The notes below the pieces were generated by a model that ran no database searches, was not told the DNA's origin, and saw only the letters and a list, made by a program, of their open reading frames with translations. From Hahnella aquatica (GTDB taxonomy: Bacteria > Pseudomonadota > Gammaproteobacteria > Burkholderiales > Burkholderiaceae_A), in contig OZ239144.1 of the NCBI GenBank assembly GCA_965194505.1, positions 186,001 through 250,000 of the forward strand: 64,000 nt of DNA. The letters run 5' to 3'. A program made the position numbers and the translations under genes. Below, piece by piece: positions 46,990 through 55,139 of this stretch. Position 1 is the stretch's first letter. Every line of letters starts with the position of its first letter.

Positions 46990-48076
46990 GGGCGCTGGCA
47001 GAATAGCCCAAGTGAGCCAACACCAGCCCCCTTGCCCTGACCATGAGACGAACCAGACGGGTGTGGTGCATGTGCAGTCCGGAGGCAGCACAGGCGTCCC
47101 TAAGCAGTTAAGCCGACCGATTGAAACCTGGGTGACCAGCGCGCAGCTGGAGGCGCAGGCCTTTGGCCTCTCGGCGCAGGACCGCTTCGCGGTCTTGGGC
47201 AGCCCAAGCCACTCGCTTTGGGGCTATGCGCATTTCCGGGCTGCGCAGCTTGCAGCCCCGTGTGTGGGCCTCTCGGCCTCCGACATTTTTGCACGGTCGG
47301 CCAGTGCCCTTCAGAAATGGAGTGCAGTGGCTCCCACAGCGCTCTACGGTGTGCCTGAACTGGTGACCACCTTCGCGCGTCAGTTGCAGCGGCATGCGCA
47401 GCCTGCTTTGAGTGTTCGGATGGTGCTGCTTGGGGGTGGCCCCGTCTCGCCCTCGTTCCCAACGAGCCTGATGCAGTCCGTCTTTCCGAATGCGAGCCTT
47501 TTGAGTTTCTACGGCACGGCAGAGACGAGTTTTATCGGGTATGCGCGGCTTGAGGCACCACCCTTCGTGCTGTTTCCATCGGTCGAGCTCGACATTCGAG
47601 GCGAGGCCGAGAGCAGTGAGATTGGAGAGATCTGGGTGCGGAGCCCCATGACCATAACGCCGCAGGAATGGGTGAGCACCGGTGATTTAGGGAGGTGGGC
47701 TGATGGTGGCCGCTTTCATCTGCTGGGCCGAGCCGCTCGGCAGTTGGTGGTCAAGGGCGAGAAGCATTTGGTTGAACCCATCGAGCAGGCTTTGATGCAA
47801 CGCTTTGATCTGGCGCGCGTGGCCCTGCTGGCCAACAGCGAAGGCCGGGTGTGTTGCCTGGTGGCGCGCTGCAGCGGTGAGGCTGGGGCAGGTGGGTCCG
47901 TACCAGTGCTTGGACCCTCGCCTGAGCAGGTCAACGCAGCATGTCGTGATCATGATCCAAGCTTTCCGGGCGTGCGACGGGTGATTACGCTCCCGGCAAA
48001 GGAATGGCCCATCACGCCTGCTGGCAAGACCAATTTTGTAGCACTGCGAGAGATCCTCGAGGGCGCAAACACGTGA
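46988..48076 (+). CDS. N-terminally short acyl-CoA synthetase/ANL-family protein
   Basis: A 362-aa adenylate-forming-family protein lacking the first 100-150 residues of the family: the ATP-loop QSGGSTGVPKQ starts at about residue 30 and an in-frame stop at 46982 rules out a longer start. The remaining motifs are present: YGTAETSFIGYA, STGDLGRW, the hinge RAARQLVVKGEKHLVEP and the catalytic Lys region PITPAGKTNF. It would activate a carboxylic acid and perhaps load CoA. Paired with a thiolase (GTGA overlap) and facing BioM/BioN-type genes, it recalls YhfT beside bioY in Bacillus. Whether it is active is unclear. Confidence 0.78.
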   Translation: MGAGRIAQVSQHQPPCPDHETNQTGVVHVQSGGSTGVPKQLSRPIETWVTSAQLEAQAFGLSAQDRFAVLGSPSHSLWGYAHFRAAQLAAPCVGLSASDIFARSASALQKWSAVAPTALYGVPELVTTFARQLQRHAQPALSVRMVLLGGGPVSPSFPTSLMQSVFPNASLLSFYGTAETSFIGYARLEAPPFVLFPSVELDIRGEAESSEIGEIWVRSPMTITPQEWVSTGDLGRWADGGRFHLLGRAARQLVVKGEKHLVEPIEQALMQRFDLARVALLANSEGRVCCLVARCSGEAGAGGSVPVLGPSPEQVNAACRDHDPSFPGVRRVITLPAKEWPITPAGKTNFVALREILEGANT

Positions 48077-49371
48077 ATCGGGTGTTCATGGTCGCGGCCC
48101 GTCGAACGAGCATCTCCCCTAAAGGAGGCGCATTGGCTCATGCCACGTTCCACGAACTGGCGGCAATAGCGGTAACGGCTGTGATGGCGGATGCAAATGT
48201 TTCGGCAGAACAAATCGATGGTTTGTTTCTGGGCAATGCCTTGGCTGCTGGTGGCAACCCCGCTCGGGTGGCAGCGCTTGCCTCAGGCCTCCCTTGCCAG
48301 TTGCCGGCCTGGAGCATTGACACCCAATGCTGCAGTGGGCTTGATGCCATCGCCATGGCAGTGGACCGCATTCGGGCGGGTAATGCCCATGTACTGCTCG
48401 CAGGTGGGGCGGAGAGTGCAAGCCAGGCGCCGCAACGGGGCAAACGTACTCATGGCGAAGCAGGGCCAAGCCGAGAAACAGGACGCGACTTTCAGACAGT
48501 AGAGGCCGCATCGGCGACCGCTGTACCCGGAGACTTTTCCTGGGCTCCCTATGACGAGGCGGACTTCACGCCTTGGCCAGACCAAGAACCCAGCATGGTG
48601 CAGGCTGCCAGAGCACTGAGCGATCAACTCGGAGACCTAAACGCAGAATATGCATGGGCGGTGCGGTCGCATGAAAGGGCTCGCAATGCCTCTCATCCTG
48701 AGCGAATCGCAGGTCACGCTGCGGCGGATCAAGCGTCCCAGGCTGTTCCCAAGGCAACCCAAGATACCTACACGCGTGCACTCACAGCGCAGGCATGCCA
48801 GCGGGCTGCGAGTCACCCCATTCACAACCCCACCACCATGGCCCCGCTGGCTGATGGTGCCGCAATGGTGCTTCTCATGTCCGAGCAAGCCCTGAAGGAG
48901 TGGTTAGAAGGAGGGGAGCGTGACGGGATATCCTCGACCAGCAATCTCGATTCCGGTTTGGGCGGGAAACACAAGGCTGCCTCAGCGAATCGCCGAAGCC
49001 TTGCGGTGTGTGAGGTGATTTCGTGTTGCCAAGTGGGAGCCGACCCCATCGCACCGGGGCTCTCCACGGCCGCACTGAGGAACTGGCTTGACCGGCTTCG
49101 CGCCGACCACGGGGAACCCGCTTGCCTGGAACTCATGGAGTCCTTCGCGGCTCAGGCGATTCTGAACATCAAAGCCCTGGCGCTGGACTCAGGTCGTGTG
49201 AACGTGGAGGGCGGCCTGCTGGCCATGGGGCACCCCATTGGCGCCAGTGGGGCTGTACTGGTCGCCCGACTGCACCACCAGCTTCGTGCAGGGGAGTGGG
49301 GTGCGGCTCTTATTCCTGCCGCGGGCGGCCTTGCAAGCGGGATTGCCTTGCGGCGGTTCGGCGGGCGCTGA
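48073..49371 (+). CDS. Thiolase-family protein with divergent active site
   Basis: A 432-aa thiolase-fold protein. GTG 48073 overlaps the ligase-like stop as GTGA and opens into NRVFMVAARRTSISPKGG. The nucleophile Cys is in IDTQCCSGLDAIAMA and the His in GHPIGASGA. The usual NEAFA element is MESFAAQ (Asn replaced by Met), and the C-terminal CxGGG loop reads IPAAGGLASG with no Cys. A condensing or thiolytic reaction would therefore be unusual. Insertions after PQRGKRTHGEAG and EGGERDG lengthen it beyond the usual 390-400 aa. Role inferred from context: acyl-CoA chemistry perhaps linked to biotin or pimelate; unproven. Its end overlaps bioN by 62 bp. Confidence 0.82.
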   Translation: MNRVFMVAARRTSISPKGGALAHATFHELAAIAVTAVMADANVSAEQIDGLFLGNALAAGGNPARVAALASGLPCQLPAWSIDTQCCSGLDAIAMAVDRIRAGNAHVLLAGGAESASQAPQRGKRTHGEAGPSRETGRDFQTVEAASATAVPGDFSWAPYDEADFTPWPDQEPSMVQAARALSDQLGDLNAEYAWAVRSHERARNASHPERIAGHAAADQASQAVPKATQDTYTRALTAQACQRAASHPIHNPTTMAPLADGAAMVLLMSEQALKEWLEGGERDGISSTSNLDSGLGGKHKAASANRRSLAVCEVISCCQVGADPIAPGLSTAALRNWLDRLRADHGEPACLELMESFAAQAILNIKALALDSGRVNVEGGLLAMGHPIGASGAVLVARLHHQLRAGEWGAALIPAAGGLASGIALRRFGGR

Positions 49372-49972
49372 GCGCTCTGGCCATGTGATCCGCTTGGCGC
49401 AGGCCTGCTCGCAAGCTGGGAGCAATAAGCCTCAGCCCAGGTCTTTGGACGCCACGCACCTGATAGGCCTGACGCAACTGCTGCCAAGTGCCGCGCTGCA
49501 GGCTGGCCATCCGAATCAAGAGGCCCATGCCCAAGGCCAGGCGCTCCGAAGACAAGCCCAGCCCATTCAGAGGCCTCAGCAGGGGCTCTATCGCGGCCAA
49601 AAGTGCCTGCAGCGGCGTGGTGATCGTCACCAACTCCGCGAGCAAGACCAGGGTGGCGAGCTTTAGTATGGCCACGGCAATGCTGGCGAACAACTCGTTG
49701 TTGAGGTTGCCTTGAACGCTCGCAATCAAGACCTGCGCCCCGGCGATAAAGACCACCAACCAGGTAAGCGCCTTCACGCTTTGCCCGAGTCGCCGCAGGC
49801 CCATTCCGCCCAGGCTTCCATAAAGGGCTATTACGCCGAGCAAGGCTGTGCTTGCAACAGGCCAACTGGAGATGGGCAGCATTGCTACGGAGACCAAAGC
49901 CAAAGCCAGCAGCTTTTGGCCTGCGGACTGGGCGTGTAACCAAGTGTTTTGGCTGATGTAAAGGGTGAGCAT
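49310..49972 (-). CDS. Energy-coupling factor transmembrane protein (EcfT/BioN-like)
   Basis: A 220-aa protein with four to five hydrophobic helices and the two coupling motifs of EcfT proteins near the C-terminus: QVRGVQ and MARALSARR. It links an S-component in the membrane to ECF ATPases. The C-terminal tail (TAARQSRLQGRPRQE) is encoded opposite the thiolase 3' end. It lies 22 bp after the ATPase gene. No S-component gene (for example bioY) is adjacent. BioN is the likeliest identity given the neighbours, but CbiQ-type roles cannot be excluded. Confidence 0.8.
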   Translation of the reverse strand: MLTLYISQNTWLHAQSAGQKLLALALVSVAMLPISSWPVASTALLGVIALYGSLGGMGLRRLGQSVKALTWLVVFIAGAQVLIASVQGNLNNELFASIAVAILKLATLVLLAELVTITTPLQALLAAIEPLLRPLNGLGLSSERLALGMGLLIRMASLQRGTWQQLRQAYQVRGVQRPGLRLIAPSLRAGLRQADHMARALSARRTAARQSRLQGRPRQE

Positions 49973-49994
49973 CTTTTGAAAAAGGGGTGCGGTC

Positions 49995-50639
49995 TTACGC
50001 CCCGCCAGAATTTGCGTAGGCCTTCACGACAGCGTCCGCCGGGCCTTGCATCTGCACGGCGCCATCCTCCAACCAAACGACTTCCTCGAACCCGTGCAGA
50101 AGTTCCAGTCGGTGTGTGGCAATGATGATGCGTTGGGGCAGGCTGAGTAGGGTGTTCATCAACTGGGCCGTGAGTCGATGGTCGAGCCCCACACAGGGCT
50201 CATCGAGCAGCAGCACCTCGGGCTCGTCCATGAGCACGGCAAGCAGGCAGACCAACTGCTTCTGGCCTTCAGAGAGTTCGTGGGTGGCGAGGCCAAGCAG
50301 ATGCTCGGCCCCATGCGCCTGGGCCAAGGCTCGGGCGCGGCTTTCTGGGCTAGCATTGCTGCTCGTCTTCCCCTGCTGGTTTGCTCCAAAGCAGAGTTCC
50401 TCCATCACAGTGGGGAACAGCAGCTGATGGTCTGGGTTCTGGAACAAGAAGCCGGGCTGCCCCTCCAACTCCACCTCCCCAACGGTGGGCTTGATGAGCC
50501 CTTGCAGAGCCATCAAAAGGCTGCTTTTCCCAGCGCCATTGGGGCCTACGAGGCCGAGCCGGTGAGCCTTGCTCTGAAGATTCAGGGCCTCGAAAACCAG
50601 CCGATCTTCCCGCGTCAGGCGCAGATTTGTGATGCGCAT
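49995..50639 (-). CDS. Energy-coupling factor ATPase (EcfA/BioM-like)
   Basis: A 214-aa ABC ATPase with Walker A VGPNGAGKSSLL, Q-loop FQNPDHQLLFPTVMEE (typical of ECF/cobalt-type ATPases), signature LSEGQKQ, Walker B VLLLDEPCVGLD and the switch His in ATHRLE. The compact length matches BioM. It powers uptake of a vitamin or metal through EcfT and an S-component. ATG 50639 lies 39 bp upstream of the tRNA-Leu gene on the other strand. Confidence 0.85.
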   Translation of the reverse strand: MRITNLRLTREDRLVFEALNLQSKAHRLGLVGPNGAGKSSLLMALQGLIKPTVGEVELEGQPGFLFQNPDHQLLFPTVMEELCFGANQQGKTSSNASPESRARALAQAHGAEHLLGLATHELSEGQKQLVCLLAVLMDEPEVLLLDEPCVGLDHRLTAQLMNTLLSLPQRIIIATHRLELLHGFEEVVWLEDGAVQMQGPADAVVKAYANSGGA

Positions 50640-50678
50640 GGCCGGTATACTACGTGGCTTGAACGCTTTCCCCAGCCA

Positions 50679-50765
50679 GCCGGAGTGGTGGAATTGGTAG
50701 ACGCACCGGACTCAAAATCCGGCGCCAGAGATGGTGTGCGGGTTCGAGTCCCGCCTCCGGCACCA
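50679..50765 (+). tRNA. tRNA-Leu (CAA)
   Basis: An 87-nt class II tRNA. Acceptor GCCGGAG pairs with CTCCGGC, the anticodon stem CCGGA/TCCGG holds CAA at 50713-50715 (reads UUG), there is a long variable arm, GGTTCGAGTCC is the T-loop, and CCA is encoded. Confidence 0.98.
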
Positions 50766-50784
50766 CGCGAATACGATTAACTTC

Positions 50785-51537
50785 ATGAGCCGTTTCTCCC
50801 ATGTGCCCTACGCCACCGACTACATGGCCATCGCTGTGGAGCTGGTGCGGAATCACTTTGAGGGCCACTTGGCTGGTCGAAGGATCCTTGACATACCCGC
50901 TGGCAATGGTTGGGTCTCAGATGAATTATCCCGGGGTTCGGCCGAGGCGGTCTCGGCAGACATCAACGAGGAGCGACCAGATTACGCTCAGGTTGATATG
51001 GAGAGAACGCTCCCATTCTCAGATGGAGAGTTCGACGCCGTCGTCTCGTTGGAGGGAATTGAACATGTTTTGAACCCAGAGGCCCTGTTCGCCGAGTTCG
51101 CTCGGATTTTGAAACCGGGCGGCATGCTGGTTCTATCCACCCCAAACGTACAAAATTTTTACTCTCGTTGGCAGTTTTTCTGTACGGGATATTTGTTCCA
51201 GTTTGATCCATTCAACAAGGTCACTCGCGGCCCACAGGAGCGTCTAGATCGGGGGCATGTCTCCCCGGTAACTCTGGGGCAACTTCTTTATTGGACTGAG
51301 CAACACGGCATGCGGGTCGCGCAAGTGACGGGTGGCCGGATGAAAAAGCTCCTTTACCTCCCACTTTTCCTGCCTTTCATACTCCTTGGGTTTTACTGGG
51401 CTTGGTCGGACTGGAAGAAGACCTCAGGAGAGGAGCGGACGAAATCGATGCTTTCGCACTACTTTGGTCTGAGAACGTTACTCTCAAGGAGCTTGGTGTT
51501 TGCTGCGGTTAAGCCAGCGCAAGAGGGTTCTGGATAA
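50785..51537 (+). CDS. SAM-dependent methyltransferase, possibly membrane-associated
   Basis: A 250-aa class I methyltransferase: ILDIPAGNGWVSDEL (motif I), DAVVSLEGIEHVLNPEALF, LKPGGMLVLSTPN. Unusually it has a C-terminal hydrophobic segment LLYLPLFLPFILLGFYWAW (about residues 190-208), suggesting membrane contact, as in enzymes acting on lipid-linked glycans. ATG 50785 is 20 bp after the tRNA-Leu. Its last 29 bp overlap glf. Confidence 0.85.
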   Translation: MSRFSHVPYATDYMAIAVELVRNHFEGHLAGRRILDIPAGNGWVSDELSRGSAEAVSADINEERPDYAQVDMERTLPFSDGEFDAVVSLEGIEHVLNPEALFAEFARILKPGGMLVLSTPNVQNFYSRWQFFCTGYLFQFDPFNKVTRGPQERLDRGHVSPVTLGQLLYWTEQHGMRVAQVTGGRMKKLLYLPLFLPFILLGFYWAWSDWKKTSGEERTKSMLSHYFGLRTLLSRSLVFAAVKPAQEGSG

Positions 51538-52663
51538 ACGAGGGCGGCCGAGAGGAGTTGGCTAGGCAGCGCTTGAAATCGCTGGCCGTCTGGAGCGCCT
51601 CCGCTATCGCCAGATCCATGTCTATGTAGCGATAAGTTCCGAGGCGACCCACGAAGGTCACTTTCTCTTCGCTATTCGCCAGAGCGACATATTGCTCTAA
51701 CAAGGCTTTGTCTCGCACGAGTCGAACGGGGTAGTAGGGGGTATCTCCAGCTTTGCATTCTCGGCTGTACTCTTTGAAAACAACAGTCTTGGCATGCTCC
51801 TCATGCGGCGCGAAGTGCTTGTGCTCGGTAATCCGAGTCCAAGGGACGCTCTGGTCACAGTAGTTGACAACGGCGTTTCCTTGAAAGTCACCGTCATGAA
51901 CCTCTCGTTCGAAGTCGAGCGTCCTGTAACGAAGTCGCCCCAGTTCAAAATCAAACCAAGCGTCGATCGGCCCAGAGTAGAAAACATGATCGAAACCAGG
52001 CGCCTCACCTCTTGAGAAGGGCTGATTCAGGTGCACGCTGATGTTTGGGTGATCCAGCAGCTTTTCCACAAGGGCTGTATACCCCTCGGACGGGACGCCC
52101 TGGAATTTCTTGTTGTAGTAGTTGTCGTCATAGTTGAACCGGACAGGCAGTCTTTTCAGAATGCTAGCGGGTAACTCCTTGGGGTCCATTCCCCATTGCT
52201 TGACTGTGTAGTTTAGGAAAAAGGCCTCATAAAGATCTCTGCCTAGAAAGCGTAATGCTTGGTCTTCAAAGGTTTTAGGATCGACGATGGTCTTGTCTCC
52301 AAGGGCATCGATGAACTGTTTTGCCTCAGTTGGATTCAGGGTCCTTCCAAAGAATTGATTAATGGTGAGGAGGTTGATCGGTAGGCTGAAAACGCGCCCA
52401 CCAGTTATGGCCTTTACCCGATTGGTGAATGGGACAAAATTAGCAAGCCGATTGACGTAATTCCAGACCAATTCGTTGTTCGTATTGAAAATATGGGGCC
52501 CATATTCATGAATCAAAACATTGGTTTCTGCGTCTCGGCTTGTATGACAATTCCCAGCCACATGAGATCGCGCTTCGAAAATCTCGCACCGAAGCCCCGC
52601 TCGGGCAAGCTCATTTCCAATGACAGCGCCGGATAGGCCCGCCCCTACGATTGCGATTGCCAT
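51509..52663 (-). CDS. glf: UDP-galactopyranose mutase
   Basis: Flavoenzyme converting UDP-Galp to UDP-Galf, the donor for galactofuranose in surface glycans. The 384-aa protein has the FAD motif AIVGAGLSGAVIGNELARAG, HEYGPHIFNTNN, NYTVKQWGMDPKELPASILKRLPVR and FVGRLGTYRYIDMD. Length is normal. Convergent with the methyltransferase and slightly AT-richer than its neighbours. Confidence 0.95.
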   Translation of the reverse strand: MAIAIVGAGLSGAVIGNELARAGLRCEIFEARSHVAGNCHTSRDAETNVLIHEYGPHIFNTNNELVWNYVNRLANFVPFTNRVKAITGGRVFSLPINLLTINQFFGRTLNPTEAKQFIDALGDKTIVDPKTFEDQALRFLGRDLYEAFFLNYTVKQWGMDPKELPASILKRLPVRFNYDDNYYNKKFQGVPSEGYTALVEKLLDHPNISVHLNQPFSRGEAPGFDHVFYSGPIDAWFDFELGRLRYRTLDFEREVHDGDFQGNAVVNYCDQSVPWTRITEHKHFAPHEEHAKTVVFKEYSRECKAGDTPYYPVRLVRDKALLEQYVALANSEEKVTFVGRLGTYRYIDMDLAIAEALQTASDFKRCLANSSRPPSFIQNPLALA

Positions 52664-52695
52664 CTCATCTCCTGGGCGCGGCTGATTGCATCAAC

Positions 52696-53655
52696 TTAAA
52701 GCGTGCTCGATGCGGTGTTCTGCAACTTTTTGAAAAAATACCCAATCGTCTTTTCCAACCCCGCCTCCAAATCCACCTTCGGTGACCAACCCAGGGCCTC
52801 GTTGGCAAGCGAGATGTCTGGTCGGCGCTGCTTGGGGTCGTCCTGGGGAAGGGGCAGGAACACGAGTTTGCTTTTGCTCTTGGTAAGCCGAATCACGGCT
52901 TCGGCCAGCTCCAGCATGGTGAATTCGCCGGGATTGCCGATGTTCACCGGCCCCGTTACATCGCTACCAGTGCCCATCATGCGGAGCATGGCCTCCACCA
53001 GGTCGTCCACAAAACAGAAACTGCGGGTCTGCTGGCCATCGCCATATATGGTGATGTCCTGACCCTTGAGGGCCTGCACGATGAAGTTGCTCACCACGCG
53101 GCCGTCGTTGGGGTGCATGCGCGGCCCATAGGTGTTGAAAATCCGCACCACCTTGATCTGCAGCTGGTGCTGGCGCCAGTAGTCAAAGAAAAGCGTTTCG
53201 GCGCAGCGCTTGCCCTCGTCATAACAACTGCGAATACCCACGGGGTTCACCTTGCCCCAGTAGCCCTCGGGCTGAGGGTGCACCTCTGGGTCTCCGTAAA
53301 CCTCGCTAGTGCTCGCCTGCAGAATCTTGGCCCGAACGCGCTTGGCCAGCCCCAGCATGTTGATGGCCCCATGCACGCTGGTTTTGGTGGTCTGAACGGG
53401 GTCGTGCTGGTAGTGCACGGGTGAGGCCGGGCAGGCGAGGTTGTAGATCTCATCCACCTCTACATAGAGCGGGAATGTTACGTCGTGGCGCATCAGCTCA
53501 AAGCGGGGGTGGCTCATCAGGTGGGAGACGTTCTCTTTGCTGCCCGTGAAGAAATTATCTACACAGAGTACATCGTGGCCGGCCTCAATCAGCCGGTCAC
53601 AGAGGTGTGAGCCCAAGAAACCGGCGCCGCCGGTGACAAGAATCTTTTTTTGCAT
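52696..53655 (-). CDS. UDP-glucuronate decarboxylase (UDP-xylose synthase)
   Basis: A 319-aa extended SDR making UDP-xylose from UDP-GlcA. The start MQKKILVTGGAGFLGSHLCDRL and the decarboxylase-type signatures NLACPASPVHYQ, ASTSEVYGDPEVHPQPEGYWG and RSCYDEGKR (catalytic Tyr/Lys) identify UXS rather than an epimerase. Length matches. It lies 32 bp after the glf start on the same strand and is divergent from manC. It probably works with ugd at 59123. Confidence 0.93.
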   Translation of the reverse strand: MQKKILVTGGAGFLGSHLCDRLIEAGHDVLCVDNFFTGSKENVSHLMSHPRFELMRHDVTFPLYVEVDEIYNLACPASPVHYQHDPVQTTKTSVHGAINMLGLAKRVRAKILQASTSEVYGDPEVHPQPEGYWGKVNPVGIRSCYDEGKRCAETLFFDYWRQHQLQIKVVRIFNTYGPRMHPNDGRVVSNFIVQALKGQDITIYGDGQQTRSFCFVDDLVEAMLRMMGTGSDVTGPVNIGNPGEFTMLELAEAVIRLTKSKSKLVFLPLPQDDPKQRRPDISLANEALGWSPKVDLEAGLEKTIGYFFKKLQNTASSTL

Positions 53656-53711
53656 GGTGCGATCATACCGATGGTTTGCGCCCATCGAGCGCGTTGTTTA
53701 AAGGCTTAAAC

Positions 53712-55139
53712 ATGATCAAACCCGTCATCCTCTGTGGGGGCTCCGGCACCCGGCTGTGGCCGCTCTCGCGCAAGAGCTTCCCCAAGCAGTTTGTGCCCCT
53801 CCTGGGTGAGCGGAGCTTGCTCGAACTTACGCTGGCCCGGTTGGCGCCGCTCGCCGAAGGCGCTGAATTCCTCTGTGTGGCAGCCGATGAGCACCGCTTC
53901 CTGGTGGCCGAGGCCCTCCGAGCGCAGGCTGCCTCGGCTGAAGTCATCCTGGAGCCCGCGGCTCGGAACACTGCCGCCGCCATGGCGCTGGCCTGCCTGC
54001 GCGCCCAGTCTTCAGACTGCTTGCTGTTCTCGCCCTCGGACCATCACATCCCAGATGCCGAGGCCTTTCGAGAAGTGGTGACTGCCGCCCAAGTGCATGT
54101 GGCTGCCGGTGAGATCGTGCTTTTTGGAATTGCCCCCACCCATGCGGCCACGGGCTATGGGTATCTGAAGGCGTCTGCGAAGGGTGCTTTGCCACTTTCT
54201 ATTGAGCGGTTCATCGAGAAGCCAGAGAAGGCTCTGGCGGAGCAGATGGTGACGGCAGGCGGGCACTACTGGAACGCGGGCATTTTTTTCGCCCGGGCCG
54301 ATGTCATGCTCACCGCCCTGCGCGCGCATGCGCCGGACATTCTCGAGGGTTGTGAAGCTGCCGCAGCGCAAGGGCGCGAAGAAACTTTCGATGGTGTTCG
54401 TTTCTTTCGGCCTGCGGCATCTTTCGCGCAGGTGCGCTCCGAGAGCATCGATTACGCCGTGATGGAAAAAGCCGAAGGCTTGAAGCTCGTGCCATTTGAG
54501 GCCGGCTGGAGTGATGTGGGCAGTTGGTCTGCGGTGGCCTCGCTCACCCCCAGCGACAATCATGGCAATCAGTTTGTGGGCTCGGTGGTCTCGGTGGACG
54601 CCACGGGCAGTTTTGTACACAGCCCAGACACACCGGTGGCCGTCATTGGTGTGGAGAACCTCGCGGTCGTGGTCACGCCGGATGCCATTCTGGTGGCGTC
54701 CAAAGACCGGGCAGAGGATGTAAAGAAAGTGGTGGCGAAACTTGATGCGGCCGGAGACGCTGTTGCGGTGAGCCACCGCAAAGTGGCGCGGCCCTGGGGC
54801 TGGTACGACTCGGTCGACCGAGGGGATCGCTTCCAGGTCAAGCGCATTGCTGTGAAGCCGGGTGCGAGCATTAGTTTGCAGAAGCACCACCATCGGGCAG
54901 AGCACTGGATTGTGGTGAAGGGCACCGCAGAGGTGACCTGCGATGGCAAGACCTTCTTACTCGCCGAGAACCAGAGTACCTACATTCCGATTGGTGCTGT
55001 GCACCGCCTGGCCAATCCTGGTCGAACAGACCTTGAAATTGTGGAGGTGCAGAGCGGCGGCTACCTGGGAGAAGACGACATCGTTCGGTACGAGGATGTC
55101 TATGGGCGCAGCAATGCGTCGCTTGCGCCGGCCAAATGA
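53712..55139 (+). CDS. manC: Mannose-1-phosphate guanylyltransferase/mannose-6-phosphate isomerase
   Basis: A 475-aa two-domain enzyme. The GTP transferase domain has LCGGSGTRLWPLSRKSFPKQF and ERFIEKPE; the type II isomerase cupin at the C-terminus has GASISLQKHHHRAEHWIVV and IPIGAVHRLANPG. It supplies GDP-mannose for exopolysaccharide or LPS. ATG 53712 is chosen because the Rossmann strand begins there. It shares ATGA with galE. Confidence 0.95.
   Translation: MIKPVILCGGSGTRLWPLSRKSFPKQFVPLLGERSLLELTLARLAPLAEGAEFLCVAADEHRFLVAEALRAQAASAEVILEPAARNTAAAMALACLRAQSSDCLLFSPSDHHIPDAEAFREVVTAAQVHVAAGEIVLFGIAPTHAATGYGYLKASAKGALPLSIERFIEKPEKALAEQMVTAGGHYWNAGIFFARADVMLTALRAHAPDILEGCEAAAAQGREETFDGVRFFRPAASFAQVRSESIDYAVMEKAEGLKLVPFEAGWSDVGSWSAVASLTPSDNHGNQFVGSVVSVDATGSFVHSPDTPVAVIGVENLAVVVTPDAILVASKDRAEDVKKVVAKLDAAGDAVAVSHRKVARPWGWYDSVDRGDRFQVKRIAVKPGASISLQKHHHRAEHWIVVKGTAEVTCDGKTFLLAENQSTYIPIGAVHRLANPGRTDLEIVEVQSGGYLGEDDIVRYEDVYGRSNASLAPAK

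Noticed and set aside
50679..50765. tRNA-Leu as an integration site for an island to its right
   Set aside because: No repeat of the tRNA 3' end was seen in the following 10 kb and no integrase is next to it; the recombinase is 16 kb away.
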